Source: Psychromonas sp. MB-3u-54 (lineage in GTDB: Bacteria; Pseudomonadota; Gammaproteobacteria; Enterobacterales; Psychromonadaceae). From it: DNA of 50,885 nt. The stretch's first letter is position 1. Each line of letters starts with the position of its first letter. Below the pieces are notes generated by a model. The model had not been told where the DNA came from, ran no database searches, and saw only the letters and a list, made by a program, of their open reading frames with translations. Below, piece by piece: positions 25,029-35,157 of the stretch. The position numbers and the translations under genes were made by a program. The stretch lies in the NCBI RefSeq assembly GCF_002836415.1, contig NZ_PJBP01000167.1, positions 1 through 50,885 on the forward strand, read 5' to 3'.

Positions 25029-25760
25029 ATGGTCTCAGTTATCGTAAATGGTGCAAAAGGGCGTATGGGCAGTGAAGCTGTTAATGCGATAAATAACGAC
25101 CCGGAACTGCAATTGGTTGGGCAGTGTGATGTTGGTGATGACTTAACCCTGCTTATTATGGAGTCTGGTGCACAGGTGGTGGTTGATTTGACTGCGGCTT
25201 CTGCCGGTTTTAATAATACCAAAACTATTTTAAATGCCGGTGCTCGGCCTGTTGTTGGTACAAGTGGCTTTCAAGTTGAACAGGTGATCGAGCTGCAGAC
25301 ATTAGCGACGGAGAAAAATTTGGGTGGTTTAATTGCACCTAATTTCTCCGTGGGCGCTGTCTTGATGATGAAATTTGCTGCTGAAGCGGCCAAATATCTA
25401 CCCGATGCTGAAATTATCGAAGCGCACAGTACGCAAAAAGAAGAGAGCCCTTCCGGCACGGGTATTCGCACCGCAGAGTTAATTGCACAAGCGCGCACTA
25501 AAAACGCGACTGCCTTTAATGATAAAGAGCTAATCGAGGGCGCTCGCGGAGCCGAGTTGCATGGTGTGAAACTACATTCTATCCGCTTACCCGGAGTAGT
25601 TGCACAACAAACGGTTTTCTTTGGCGGTTTGAGTGAAACCTTAAAGATTGAGCATAACTCGGTGCATAGAGAGTCATTTATGCCGGGTATTTGTCTGGCC
25701 TGTAAGCAGGTCGTAAAACGTAATGAATTAGTTTATGGCTTAGAGCATTTGATGGATTAG
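25029..25760 (+). CDS. dapB: 4-hydroxy-tetrahydrodipicolinate reductase
   Basis: 243 residues, shorter than the E. coli enzyme (273). The NAD(P) site is VNGAKGRMG, GTSGF follows the Rossmann region, and IIEAHSTQKEESPSGTG is the catalytic segment. The usual E-x-HH-x-x-K-x-D is present with the first His and the Lys, but the second His is Ser and the Asp is Glu. It catalyses the NAD(P)H-dependent reduction step in lysine/diaminopimelate synthesis. AGGAAATC gives a good RBS. It is a single gene here, away from carAB. The short form and changed motif suggest a divergent lineage of DapB. Confidence 0.85.
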   Translation: MVSVIVNGAKGRMGSEAVNAINNDPELQLVGQCDVGDDLTLLIMESGAQVVVDLTAASAGFNNTKTILNAGARPVVGTSGFQVEQVIELQTLATEKNLGGLIAPNFSVGAVLMMKFAAEAAKYLPDAEIIEAHSTQKEESPSGTGIRTAELIAQARTKNATAFNDKELIEGARGAELHGVKLHSIRLPGVVAQQTVFFGGLSETLKIEHNSVHRESFMPGICLACKQVVKRNELVYGLEHLMD

Positions 25761-25939
25761 TTTATTGTAACTTTATTTTACTGGAGTATTCACGGGTTTA
25801 TTTCAGTAAAATAATTGGAGTTAATGCACGGAAAGAGCGTTATAAATTGAACTTTTATCATTATTTTCGATCATATCAACCGGATATGCCCTTTAATAAG
25901 GGAGATAACCGCGGTTATTTCCCCAAATAGAGTTAAAAA

Positions 25940-26998
25940 ATGACCTTAAAACACCAATTTAGAAATTTTGATCAATTTCGCCGCAGTAAAATGCCCAACC
26001 TTGAAACCGCCTTTTATCGACTTTTCAGTAATACAGCAAATTTAGAAAAGCATAAACTCGCAAAAGATAAAGTAAAACATATTCTCCTGATTCGTAATAA
26101 TAAGCGTATTGGCAATATCTATTTTTTATTACCTTTTGTCCGCCAGATTCGTGCCGCTTATCCCGATGCGCGCATTGATATGATGCTCAATGAACCATGG
26201 CAAAGTAATATTTTTAATAATTTAGGCATCAATCAGTTCTATTATTCCCACTTTTCTTTTCAGGGGATTTTTAAGTTTTTAAAAATGCTCAAAGAAGTAA
26301 AAAAAGTCACTTACGATATGATTTTACTGCCTCGGACTTCCGCTGGAGATACGGTTATAACAGCACTCTTAGATGGACGAAATAAAGTTTCAAGCTATCA
26401 TCCCCAGCGTAATCTAGTTTGTAGGCACGCCGTCCGTATAGAGAACCGAAGAAAGCATGCTTCTCTTGGCCCTTTGTCCATTTTGGAAGGATTAGGTCAC
26501 ACCCTTGTTGAGCCTCTTTTGCACACTTTGGAATTTACCCAGAAGGAGCTCGATAGCGGGTTGCAAGTCAGTCGGGATTTGCGCAATAATCAGGAACATT
26601 TAACTATTGCCTATTTTAGAGGCGCCCGCGGGGATAAATTGTTATCCGACAAAACCTGGTTAACTATTTTATCAAAATTTGAAATAGCCACAAATCAACA
26701 GGTTCAGTGGGTAGAGATATTAAGCCCGGATATTAGCAGTCCAATAAAAACGGGCGTAAAAACCTTTCAGACCGCCGATCTGCGTCACTTAGCTGCTGTG
26801 CTTAAGCATTTAGATGCTTTTATCTGCTGCGATACCGGGCCGCTGCATTTAGCGGACGCAGCAGGAGCAAGCTGTATTGGTTTATACAGCCACACTAATT
26901 CAAATAGTTTTGGCGTGATTGGTGAAAATACAATTAATGTTGCGGATATAGAAAACCTGGATGCGCAGGCAATAGGCAAAAAATTAAATCTTTTTTAG
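25940..26998 (+). CDS. Glycosyltransferase family 9 (heptosyltransferase-like)
   Basis: 352 residues. ILLIRNNKRIGNIYFLLPFVRQI is the N-terminal GT9 signature, and DAFICCDTGPLHLADAAGASCIGLYSHTN contains the conserved donor-site segment (CDTGPLHLA). The family transfers heptose to lipopolysaccharide core from ADP-heptose in the cytoplasm. The N-terminal ~45 residues form a basic extension. It is isolated from an LPS cluster, so the exact acceptor is unknown. Confidence 0.85.
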   Translation: MTLKHQFRNFDQFRRSKMPNLETAFYRLFSNTANLEKHKLAKDKVKHILLIRNNKRIGNIYFLLPFVRQIRAAYPDARIDMMLNEPWQSNIFNNLGINQFYYSHFSFQGIFKFLKMLKEVKKVTYDMILLPRTSAGDTVITALLDGRNKVSSYHPQRNLVCRHAVRIENRRKHASLGPLSILEGLGHTLVEPLLHTLEFTQKELDSGLQVSRDLRNNQEHLTIAYFRGARGDKLLSDKTWLTILSKFEIATNQQVQWVEILSPDISSPIKTGVKTFQTADLRHLAAVLKHLDAFICCDTGPLHLADAAGASCIGLYSHTNSNSFGVIGENTINVADIENLDAQAIGKKLNLF

Positions 26999-27062
26999 TG
27001 GTGTTCGCAGCTGAAGATTAATTATTCGCCTGTTATTGTGCTGATAGCGACGGTTTTTAACC

Positions 27063-27485
27063 CTAATCTACCAACTTCATGAAAATCAGTATTAATAATA
27101 GGATATTGGCAAATAACCCAAGCAGGTAAAAGTAAGATCGCGGGCTTGGGTTTTTTTCCGTAGAGATAAGATAGTACAATATCATGTGCATGATACGTGC
27201 CAGAGCATAAACCCAGACAGTCAGCGCGGTCCAAAAGGGATCAAGGTTGATTAAAACAGCTAAAAAGGCACTGCCGAGAAAAACACTGATATTCTCTAAA
27301 GAGTTTTCCAGGGTGCGATTAGCACGGTAGACAAAGCTCTCATGCCCAAGTGCAGGATCTATTTTACCCGGAATATGGTTAGGCAATCTCGCTTTGCTCA
27401 TATTTGCGACAAAAGATTGCACTACTAGGGTCAGCAAAACCACAAGTAAGCCGCTAAATGCTAAATCGTACACTGTAAAATCCAT
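27063..27485 (-). CDS. MAPEG family membrane protein
   Basis: 140 residues with four hydrophobic segments. RTLENSLENISVFLGSAFLA and WVYALARIMHMILYY are MAPEG hallmarks. Family members are glutathione-dependent membrane enzymes in eicosanoid and glutathione metabolism; bacterial substrates are mostly unknown. An internal minus-strand ORF in another frame is a shadow. Confidence 0.85.
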   Translation of the reverse strand: MDFTVYDLAFSGLLVVLLTLVVQSFVANMSKARLPNHIPGKIDPALGHESFVYRANRTLENSLENISVFLGSAFLAVLINLDPFWTALTVWVYALARIMHMILYYLISTEKNPSPRSYFYLLGLFANILLLILIFMKLVD

Positions 27486-27575
27486 AGGTATCTCTCATTT
27501 TTTATTCGTTGTGTTTAAAAGAATAGTCTCATAATCATTTAGCAGTTGCTCCCTTTTCAGAATAGCAGCATTTGT

Positions 27576-28100
27576 CTATAGATCTTTCTGTAGTAGTAAA
27601 TCGGTTTGAATATCACCGGCCATATTAAAAGGGTGGGTGCCTATTTGATAAAATCCCATTTGTTTATAAAAGTGTAATGCAGGAATATTATTTTCCCAAA
27701 CTCCTAACCAGATAAAGTCTTTATTCTTTTTCCGGGCCAAATCACCAGCAAAATCCATCAATTCTTTACCTAATCCGTTGCGTAAAAAAGACTTACGAAT
27801 ATAAAAACGTTCAATCTCTAATGCATTAGAATCCTTAATATCGGTTTGTGCGCTCATTACATTTACTTTTAAAAAACCAGCCACTTTTTCTGCAACGCAG
27901 ATAAAATAGAAACTACTATCGGGATGATTCAGTTCAGCCTGCAATTTTTCTTTATTTAAGGCATCCTGAAAATATTGGGTCATTAAGGTTTCACTGTTGC
28001 TCTCTGAAAATGTATCTCTATAGGTTTCAATCGAGATCGAACGTAATAAATCCAGCTGATTTTGTTTACAAATTTTAATATTGTTTGGCATTGTTCTCAT
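27576..28100 (-). CDS. GNAT family N-acetyltransferase
   Basis: 174 residues. The acetyl-CoA site is ERFYIRKSFLRNGLGKELM (V-x-x-x-x-R/Q-x-x-G-x-G/A type), followed by DFIWLGVWENNIPALHFYKQMGFYQIGTH, which resembles PaiA/spermidine-type acetyltransferases. The substrate is unknown. Start codon choice between 28100 and 28091 is open. Confidence 0.85.
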   Translation of the reverse strand: MRTMPNNIKICKQNQLDLLRSISIETYRDTFSESNSETLMTQYFQDALNKEKLQAELNHPDSSFYFICVAEKVAGFLKVNVMSAQTDIKDSNALEIERFYIRKSFLRNGLGKELMDFAGDLARKKNKDFIWLGVWENNIPALHFYKQMGFYQIGTHPFNMAGDIQTDLLLQKDL

Positions 28101-28366
28101 CCGGTTTTTAATCTATGACAATCTGCATTATTAATATTAAAGGTATTTATTGCTTGAGTCATATTGTCTGTGCACATTAATTAAACATCATGACGGCTAA
28201 TAAGCAATCTTCGACCAACCTCTGAATTTTTATTTTTAGCTGTTTCGATCTTTGATAAATGCATAAAAAGGCTGTTTATTGAACATTAACAGTGCTAATT
28301 TCAAACGGTTTTATTAAAGTATGTTGTTTATACATTCATTCATTATCTTTTTTAATAGGCGTTTTT

Positions 28367-29638
28367 ATGAAATTAGAATCACTCGCGTTACACTGCGGTT
28401 ATGAATCCGAAGCCACGACTAAAGCTGCGGCTGTGCCCATTTATCTAACCACTTCCTACACCTTTGACGATACTCAGCACGGTGCAGATCTGTTTGATTT
28501 AAAGGTCCCCGGTAATATTTATACGCGGATCATGAATCCCACCACGGATGTGCTGGAAAAACGGGTCGCAGCGATGGAGGGCGGAATTGGTGCTCTTGCG
28601 GTGGCATCGGGTATGTCAGCAATCACTTATGCGATACAATGTATATGTGAAGTTGGTACTAACATTGTGAGCAGCAGTCAACTCTATGGCGGCACTTATA
28701 ACCTCTTTGCTCACTCATTACCTAAGCAGGGTATCGAAGCCCGGATGGTCAACTTTGATGATTACCAGGGTTTTGAGGATGCAATAGATGAAAATACGCG
28801 GGCCGTTTTTTGTGAGTCAATTGGCAATCCTGCTGGTAATATAGTTGATCTTGCAAAGCTTGCTCAGATTGCCCATAAACACGGTGTCCCTCTGATTGTG
28901 GATAATACCGTCGCAACACCGGTATTATGCCGTCCATTTGAGTTTGGTGCTGATATAGTGGTGCATTCACTGACTAAATATATTGGCGGTCACGGTACCT
29001 GTATTGGCGGTATTATTGTTGATTCAGGCAAGTTTGACTGGGTCGCGAATAAAAAACGCTTTGCTATTTTAAATGAACCGGATCCTTCTTATCATGGTGT
29101 CGTTTATACCGAAGCATTAGGTGCGGCTGCTTATATTGGCCGCTGCCGTGTTGTACCACTGCGCAATACCGGTGCCGCGATTTCACCCATGAATTCGTTT
29201 CAAATTATGCAGGGTTTAGAAACCTTGTGTTTACGCATGGAGCGGCACTGTGAAAATGCCGAGAAATTAGCTGCTTACCTCAGCACACATGAAAAAGTCG
29301 AGTGGGTTAACTACGCCGCACTTAAAAGCAGCCCTTATTATTCAATCTGTCAAAAAATATGTGCCGGTAAGGCTTCCGGTATTTTAAGCTTCGGTATTAA
29401 AGGCGGCGCGGTATCCGGCGGTCAATTTATTGATGCGCTGCAAATGATTTTACGCTTAGTCAATATAGGTGATGCTAAGTCGTTAGCCTGTCACCCGGCT
29501 TCAACAACTCATCGCCAGCTGAATGCCGATGAGTTAAAAGCCACCGGTGTCAGTGAAGATTTGGTCCGTATCTCAGTGGGCATTGAAAACATTGATGATA
29601 TTATTGCCGATGTTGAGCAAGCCTTAGCAAAAGTGTAA
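28367..29638 (+). CDS. metY: O-acetylhomoserine aminocarboxypropyltransferase (sulfhydrylase)
   Basis: I take the ATG at 28367 (MKLESLALHCGYESEATTKA), giving 423 residues, the normal family length; the longer ORF start lacks homology. This is a PLP-dependent Cys/Met metabolism enzyme: YTRIMNPTTDVLEKRVAAMEGG, IVDNTVATP and the PLP lysine in VHSLTKYIGGHG. It converts O-acetylhomoserine plus sulfide to homocysteine in the cytoplasm. A terminator follows. No MetJ-box-like repeats are evident upstream. Confidence 0.92.
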   Translation: MKLESLALHCGYESEATTKAAAVPIYLTTSYTFDDTQHGADLFDLKVPGNIYTRIMNPTTDVLEKRVAAMEGGIGALAVASGMSAITYAIQCICEVGTNIVSSSQLYGGTYNLFAHSLPKQGIEARMVNFDDYQGFEDAIDENTRAVFCESIGNPAGNIVDLAKLAQIAHKHGVPLIVDNTVATPVLCRPFEFGADIVVHSLTKYIGGHGTCIGGIIVDSGKFDWVANKKRFAILNEPDPSYHGVVYTEALGAAAYIGRCRVVPLRNTGAAISPMNSFQIMQGLETLCLRMERHCENAEKLAAYLSTHEKVEWVNYAALKSSPYYSICQKICAGKASGILSFGIKGGAVSGGQFIDALQMILRLVNIGDAKSLACHPASTTHRQLNADELKATGVSEDLVRISVGIENIDDIIADVEQALAKV

Positions 29639-29647
29639 AAACGACTG

Positions 29648-29684
29648 AGCCGATATAGCAGCAAGTGAAATATATCGGCTTTTT
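29648..29684 (+). terminator. Rho-independent terminator of metY
   Basis: A 10-bp stem AGCCGATATA / TATATCGGCT with a 13-nt loop, followed by TTTTA, 10 bp after the metY stop. Confidence 0.8.
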
Positions 29685-29703
29685 ATAACGGTTATAATTT
29701 TTA

Positions 29704-29970
29704 ATGAGTAGAGAGGTAAACCTATTGTTGAATGATCCCAAAGTGCTTAGTGAAGCAATTAATCAGGTTATGCCCTTTGGTAAATATGCAGGTCGTAAGC
29801 TGATTCATCTGCCGGAGCCTTACTTAGTCTGGTTTAATAGCAAAGGTTTTCCTGAAGGAAAACTGGGCCGGCAGTTGGCGTTGATCTATGAAATAAAATT
29901 AAACGGGCTGGAGAAAATGTTAGCCCCTTTAGTCAAAACCGGTGGTTTTGAGAATAAAAGCTATCACTAG
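29704..29970 (+). CDS. DUF3820 family protein
   Basis: 88 residues. MPFGKYAGRKLIHLPEPYLVWF and FPEGKLGRQLALIYEIKLNGL are diagnostic of DUF3820, a small family of unknown function common in gammaproteobacteria. It lies behind the metY terminator with AGAGAGG-like sequence at the start. Confidence 0.85.
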   Translation: MSREVNLLLNDPKVLSEAINQVMPFGKYAGRKLIHLPEPYLVWFNSKGFPEGKLGRQLALIYEIKLNGLEKMLAPLVKTGGFENKSYH

Positions 29971-30264
29971 GAGATTGCTTTTGTAATGCTCGTTTTATTT
30001 TATTATTAATCGCTTAGGCTAAAATATTTAAATTTTAAGCAAACTTTTATGCGCATTGCCATTATCACAGTGCGTATCAATATTGGCGGTTAAAATAAAG
30101 GCTAATATCATTTTTTGATGCGCAATGACCGACTATTACTCAATCACCCGCCCGGCGATCATCCATTTTCCTACTCGAAGAGCATTTTTGTGTAAATCCG
30201 CATGCTTATTAAGCTTATTTTTGATAGCATCAAATGATTGTTTTATTCACGAGAAAATGCATAA

Positions 30265-31197
30265 ATGACTGCTCAAAAAATTCGTATTGCGACTCGCCAT
30301 AGCCCTCTGGCTATGTGGCAAGCTAACTTCATTAAATCGGAACTTTTAAAATATCACCCGAATTTAATCGTTGAACTTTTACCGATGAAAACTAAAGGCG
30401 ATATAATACTAGATACCCCTTTAGCTAAAGTGGGCGGAAAAGGTCTTTTTGTTAAAGAGTTAGAAGTTGCCATATTAGAAGGGCGAGCGGATATCGCGGT
30501 ACATTCGATAAAGGATGTGCCCGTTGATTTCCCCGAGGGATTAGGGTTAACGACTATTTGTAAACGAGAAGATCCCCATGATGCTTTTGTTTCCAATCAT
30601 TATAAGCAGTTGAATGAGCTACCAGAAGGTGCAATTGTTGGTACCTGCAGTCTGCGCCGTCAATGCCAGATTCTAGCTTTACGCCCGGACCTTATCATTA
30701 AAAATTTGCGTGGTAATGTGAATACACGTTTACGTAAGTTAGATGAGGGTCAATACGATGCTATTATTTTAGCCGCAGCGGGTTTAATGCGTTTAGAAAT
30801 GCAACATCGAATTACCGCTTTGATCGCACCTGAAGTTAGCCTTCCCGCCGTAGGGCAAGGCGCAGTAGGAATTGAATGCCGTTTGAATGACGAGCAGACT
30901 ATTACCCTATTAAAACCACTTGAAGATCCACAAACGCGCATAAGAATAACGGCCGAACGGGCAATGAATCTCAAATTGCAGGGCGGTTGTCAGGTGCCTA
31001 TTGGGAGCTTTGCCATACTTGAAAATGAGCAACTATTTTTACGCGGTTTAGTTGGCAGCGTGGACGGGAAACAGATTATCCGCAAAGAAATAACCGGCCA
31101 TCAGAATGATGCGCAGCAATTAGGTATTACCCTTGCTGAGGAATTATTAGCCTGTGGCGCAGAAGAAATTCTTGCTGAAGTTTATAAAAATCAATGA
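30265..31197 (+). CDS. hemC: Porphobilinogen deaminase (hydroxymethylbilane synthase)
   Basis: 310 residues, as in E. coli. [14 protein letters not shown] at the N-terminus, [15 protein letters not shown] with the catalytic aspartate, [10 protein letters not shown], and [12 protein letters not shown] with the cysteine that carries the dipyrromethane cofactor. It polymerises four porphobilinogens in heme synthesis. First gene of hemC-hemD-hemX-hemY; the hemD start overlaps its stop by 4 bp. cyaA, the usual divergent neighbour in enterics, is not here. Confidence 0.96.
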   Translation: MTAQKIRIATRHSPLAMWQANFIKSELLKYHPNLIVELLPMKTKGDIILDTPLAKVGGKGLFVKELEVAILEGRADIAVHSIKDVPVDFPEGLGLTTICKREDPHDAFVSNHYKQLNELPEGAIVGTCSLRRQCQILALRPDLIIKNLRGNVNTRLRKLDEGQYDAIILAAAGLMRLEMQHRITALIAPEVSLPAVGQGAVGIECRLNDEQTITLLKPLEDPQTRIRITAERAMNLKLQGGCQVPIGSFAILENEQLFLRGLVGSVDGKQIIRKEITGHQNDAQQLGITLAEELLACGAEEILAEVYKNQ

Positions 31198-31928
31198 AAG
31201 AAGCACGTTTATTAGTGACACGTTTCGCTCCTCATGCGCAACGCTTAGCGAACTTACTCAATGCGCAGGGGACAGTTGCCTTTGCGCAACCTTTGTTAAC
31301 ACTCCAAAAAACAGTAGAATTTAACTGTGTCAGTAAAGTGTTGGCAAAAAATTATGATTATATTATCGCGGTAAGTCCCAATGCGGTTGATTATACGGAT
31401 CAGGCTCTGGCGGGCATCAATTGGCCGCAGACTGAATATTTAGCCGTTGGTAAAGCGACACAGGCTAAGCTAAAAACAGCAACCGCGCAGAATGTCGTTG
31501 TGCCCGAAAAATGCTTTGATAGTGAAGGGTTACTTGATTTGCCCTTATTACTGAATTTACAGGGTAAGCATATCCTTATTTTACGCGGATTGGGCGGCCG
31601 AGAGTTGCTCTGTGACACATTAACGCAGCGTGGGGCAATCGTTGATTATTATCAGCCTTATCAACGTGTTGCTATTGTATTATGTGGGGAAGCTTTAATA
31701 AAAGAATGGCAACAACAAAATATTAATGGTGCTATTATCAGTAGTATTGAATTATTAGAAAGGTTAATGACCGTTGTGCCGCTTGCCGCGCATGAATGGT
31801 TGAGAACGCTTACTATTTATGCCCCAAGTGAGCGTATACTCGATCAGGCAAAACGTTGGGGCTGGTCAAATACAAAAGTACTTCCCGGTATGTCTGATCA
31901 GCAAGTTATTGATTATTTTAAACATTAA
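31194..31928 (+). CDS. hemD: Uroporphyrinogen-III synthase
   Basis: 244 residues. The family is weakly conserved, but [56 protein letters not shown] and [13 protein letters not shown] fit HemD well. It cyclises hydroxymethylbilane with ring-D inversion. It is translationally coupled to hemC (ATGA overlap). Confidence 0.92.
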   Translation: MKEARLLVTRFAPHAQRLANLLNAQGTVAFAQPLLTLQKTVEFNCVSKVLAKNYDYIIAVSPNAVDYTDQALAGINWPQTEYLAVGKATQAKLKTATAQNVVVPEKCFDSEGLLDLPLLLNLQGKHILILRGLGGRELLCDTLTQRGAIVDYYQPYQRVAIVLCGEALIKEWQQQNINGAIISSIELLERLMTVVPLAAHEWLRTLTIYAPSERILDQAKRWGWSNTKVLPGMSDQQVIDYFKH

Positions 31929-31993
31929 TAAAAAAAAGATAGTCATGTATATTAGTAATTAAACTTTTTTGACTAAAAAATGTGAGGGTGGTT

Positions 31994-33130
31994 ATGACCA
32001 AAAGTAACAATGATAATGAAGAAATAATCGATAATGAGGATCTCAAATCTGACTTTCCGGCTGCTGAATCAGAAAACATCCCTGTAAATAAAAAGCCCAA
32101 CAGCAGTAAATCAGCGCTGTTTATTGCTTTATTAGCACTGTTCCTGATTGTTATTTTAATTTTTTCGGGCGGTTATTTCTATAAATTGAATAAAACGCTA
32201 ACGGATCAGCAGCAAGCTAAAATGGCTCAGTTGAATAGCAGTTTATCTTCTCAGGAAGCCACCCTCAATCAACAAAACGCAGCGTTACAGTCGGCATTAG
32301 TGCAGGTTAATCAGCAACTTCGACAAGTAACAAATCAAAATAAGCTCTATAGTAGCGATCTTCAGTCTTTACAACGCCGCGTGGCAGAAACAACCGTTCG
32401 TCATCCAAATGATTGGATCCTGACTGAAGTGGAATACCTGATACGTTTAGCGGGCAGTAAAATTTGGTTAGAGAGTGATTTGGCAACCGCCGTTGCGCTG
32501 CTTAGCGCTGCTGATCAGCGTCTGCTGGTATTAAGCGACCCCAGTCTCAATCCATTGCGCTCTGCATTGTTAGAAGATATTAACAGTTTACAATCTTTAC
32601 CGAAACGCGATCCCGACGGTCTGATTTTAGCGCTTTCCAATCTTGAAAGTAGGGCGGATAAATTGCTGCTTGTGGGGTTAAGTTTATCGACATCCGAGAG
32701 CAAAGATACAAGCGAAATTTCAACTGATATTAAAGATTGGAGTGAAAATTTATCCAAATCATGGAGCAGTTTTGTTGAGAGTTTTGTGGTTATCAATAAA
32801 CGTGAGGTGAAAGTACAAGCGTTACTTTCTCCTGAACAAAAGTGGTATTTGCAGGAGAATTTACGCGCGGAGCTGGCCAAGGCTGAGTTTGCCGTTTACC
32901 GTGAACAGCAGGATATTTATGACCTGGCGCTGCAAAATGCCTCTGATTTATTAACGGATTATTATGATTTAACCGATAATGCCACCAATTATTTTTTCAA
33001 ATCTATTCAGGACTTAAAGAAGCAAAAGGTTTCCGTCGATTACCCTGATCAGCTAAAAAGCGCGCCGGTACTGGCGAGTATAATGACACAGCGGGTAAAA
33101 AAATCACTCGCTAATTCGACTGAAGAATAG
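31994..33130 (+). CDS. hemX: HemX-like membrane protein
   Basis: I take the ATG at 31994 (MTKSNNDNEEIID) after GAGGGTGG; 378 residues. An acidic N-terminal tail (~40 residues) is followed by one membrane helix (ALFIALLALFLIVILIFSG), a glutamine-rich coiled coil (about 70-125) and a periplasmic domain with RHPNDWILTEVEYLIRLA, typical of the HemX family. Despite the label uroporphyrinogen-III C-methyltransferase in databases, no methyltransferase motif is present. It probably scaffolds heme-pathway proteins at the membrane. Confidence 0.9.
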   Translation: MTKSNNDNEEIIDNEDLKSDFPAAESENIPVNKKPNSSKSALFIALLALFLIVILIFSGGYFYKLNKTLTDQQQAKMAQLNSSLSSQEATLNQQNAALQSALVQVNQQLRQVTNQNKLYSSDLQSLQRRVAETTVRHPNDWILTEVEYLIRLAGSKIWLESDLATAVALLSAADQRLLVLSDPSLNPLRSALLEDINSLQSLPKRDPDGLILALSNLESRADKLLLVGLSLSTSESKDTSEISTDIKDWSENLSKSWSSFVESFVVINKREVKVQALLSPEQKWYLQENLRAELAKAEFAVYREQQDIYDLALQNASDLLTDYYDLTDNATNYFFKSIQDLKKQKVSVDYPDQLKSAPVLASIMTQRVKKSLANSTEE

Positions 33131-33140
33131 GGAGAATATT

Positions 33141-34331
33141 ATGATTCGAATTATTATAGTCATTGCAGCACTGATCGCCGGATTATTTTTTGGCCCTGAA
33201 ATCAGCACTAATAAGGGATATATTTTAATTTCCCTTGATACCTATACCACCTATGAAACTACTATTATCAATGCGCTTATTGCGACCGTTGTTTTTTATT
33301 TTTTATTGGGATTAATTGAATGGGTTTTACGTAAATTACTCTCAATGAGTTCTCTTACCCGCGGTTGGTTCGGTCAGCGTAAAACTAAAAAAGCACAGAA
33401 AAACAGTCTGTTAGGTATGCTAGCGCTGCTCGAAGGTAATAGTAAACAAGCACAAAAGTTATTGTCTAAATCAGCGGAGAAAACGGCAGCGCCTGCCTTA
33501 AATTATATCGCAGCAGCTCAAGCTGCGCAGCAGCAAAATGACTATGCATTACGTGACTCTTACCTGCAGCAGGCAACCAAAAGCCAAAAAGGGTGCAGCT
33601 TAGCCGTGGGGTTAGTCTGGGTTGAACTGCAGATCGAAGCAAAACAATTTGTTGATGCACAGCTGAAGCTTAAGGAGTTGGATAGCACCTTTCCGGGTAA
33701 TAAACGCATTGCAAAACTATACTTAGATATTTATCCCGCATTAAATCAATGGGCTGATTATATCGATCTGTTAATCAAACAACGTAAGTATTTGTCCTTG
33801 GTTGATACTGAGTTTGAGGCCATTAAATTAAATGCTTATCAGCACCTTTTTAAGCAGTTGGCGCTGCAGAGTGGTGAGGCTCTGCAGGCGTTATGGAATG
33901 ATAAATCATCACGCAGCATGCGCAAAGATATCGCTTACCAAAGCGCAATGTTAGATGCTTTTATTGAGGCGGAACGTTATGAATTTGCAGAGCATTTTTT
34001 AGTAGAAAAGCTTAAAGAACAGTTCAATTTACCCCTGCTTGCTTATGTGGACAAAATACAGATTACGGATAATAATAAGCTGATTTTAATCCTGGAGAAA
34101 CAACTTAAAAAAGATTCTGAAAACGGTGCCATTCATCATGCGCTTGCGAAGTTAAAGTTAAATGAAAACAACGAATCAGCTGCGATTGAATATTTGCAAA
34201 AGGGGCTGGAACTGGATCCTAATGTCGACGATTTTGCGCTACTGGCTAACATTCTGGAAAAAGCGGATCGCATGGACGAGGCTAATAATTATTACCGCAA
34301 AGGCCTGTTATTATTTATGTCATCAAAATGA
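33141..34331 (+). CDS. hemY: HemY-like inner-membrane TPR protein
   Basis: 396 residues. Two N-terminal membrane segments (IIIVIAALIAGLFFGPEI and ALIATVVFYFLLGLIEWVL), then a HemY-N region (AQKNSLLGMLALLEGN) and tetratricopeptide-like repeats, the last at NGAIHHALAKLKLNENNESAA and following residues. It is not the protoporphyrinogen oxidase of Gram-positives. It follows hemX by 10 bp and ends the operon before a terminator. Confidence 0.9.
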   Translation: MIRIIIVIAALIAGLFFGPEISTNKGYILISLDTYTTYETTIINALIATVVFYFLLGLIEWVLRKLLSMSSLTRGWFGQRKTKKAQKNSLLGMLALLEGNSKQAQKLLSKSAEKTAAPALNYIAAAQAAQQQNDYALRDSYLQQATKSQKGCSLAVGLVWVELQIEAKQFVDAQLKLKELDSTFPGNKRIAKLYLDIYPALNQWADYIDLLIKQRKYLSLVDTEFEAIKLNAYQHLFKQLALQSGEALQALWNDKSSRSMRKDIAYQSAMLDAFIEAERYEFAEHFLVEKLKEQFNLPLLAYVDKIQITDNNKLILILEKQLKKDSENGAIHHALAKLKLNENNESAAIEYLQKGLELDPNVDDFALLANILEKADRMDEANNYYRKGLLLFMSSK

Positions 34332-34405
34332 AACATTGATATCATAAATTATAAGCACAGCAGAGTAAGGTCAGATTTCTGACTTTTGAAGCCGAACGAT
34401 TATAC

Positions 34406-34433
34406 AAAGCAGAAGCCTCTTCTGCTTTTTTTT
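34406..34433 (+). terminator. Rho-independent terminator of the hem operon
   Basis: An 8-bp stem AGCAGAAG / CTTCTGCT with a 3-nt loop and eight Ts, 75 bp after hemY. Confidence 0.85.
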
Positions 34434-34455
34434 ACAATTTTTAACAGGTAACCTT

Positions 34456-34962
34456 ATGTCTATTCATCCCCTTTTTACACTCAGCGTTGAAAACAGCACT
34501 GCCTGCATCATTTTAACCCCTTGCCCCGGCACAAAAGGTGTCGATTTAGTAAATTCACTTCAGCAAATAAAAGCCTCCGGTGCGACGGCATTATTAACCT
34601 TTATGACCCAAAAAGAGCTGGATAAAAATCAGTTGTCTGATATCGGGAAAGCGAGCGAAGCACAGGGACTGCAGTGGTTTCATCTGCCTATTGTTGATGA
34701 CGAAGCGCCCGGAAATCCGTTTTTGAAGGCTTGGAAGAGTGCCGGACCGATTGTGCATGATTTAATTGCACAGGGTAAAAGCATTGCTGTGCATTGCAAA
34801 GGGGGCTCCGGACGTACGGGCCTGATTAGCGCGCAAATCCTTATTGAACGCGGTGAAGCCTTAGCACCTCTTCTGGCGCGTATTCAGATTGTTCGGCCAA
34901 ATGCATTTATGCATTTATGTCATCGTGATTACTTAACGGATCTGGCCAATAGTTTAAAATAA
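34456..34962 (+). CDS. CX5R (dual-specificity/tyrosine-type) phosphatase
   Basis: 168 residues. The catalytic P-loop is HCKGGSGRTG (Cys114, Arg120) and the probable general acid is in VDDEAPG (Asp81 or Asp82). It resembles the CDKN3-type cyclin-dependent kinase inhibitor 3 phosphatases found in bacteria beside arsJ clusters. It precedes arsR by about 195 bp on the same strand. In the cytoplasm it might act on a phospho- or arseno-metabolite, but that is inference. Confidence 0.82.
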   Translation: MSIHPLFTLSVENSTACIILTPCPGTKGVDLVNSLQQIKASGATALLTFMTQKELDKNQLSDIGKASEAQGLQWFHLPIVDDEAPGNPFLKAWKSAGPIVHDLIAQGKSIAVHCKGGSGRTGLISAQILIERGEALAPLLARIQIVRPNAFMHLCHRDYLTDLANSLK

Positions 34963-35111
34963 ATCATTGATATTAATAGGATAGATGTTCATTGGACTGC
35001 TATCCTATTGCGGCCCACTCCCATTTTACAATCACTCTTCCTCTGAATTACGCCGGAAAATAATCATTTTTTAGCCAGTTGTAATATTTCTGTCATATAC
35101 ATGCTTTAAGG

Positions 35112-35133
35112 TATATGTGGTATTTCACATATA
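35112..35133. promoter_or_regulatory. Palindromic operator upstream of arsR
   Basis: Perfect 8-bp arms TATATGTG and CACATATA with a 6-bp spacer, 25 bp before the arsR ATG. A partial copy (CATATACATG) lies just upstream. Suited to binding of the ArsR dimer, hence autoregulation. Confidence 0.55.
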
Positions 35134-35157
35134 AACAGATTAATAGCATGAGGTGTT

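Noticed and set aside
25773-25814. 11-bp inverted repeat after dapB as a terminator
   Set aside because: TTATTTTACTG and its complement are separated by a 20-nt loop, are AT-rich and lack a T-run. Too weak to call.
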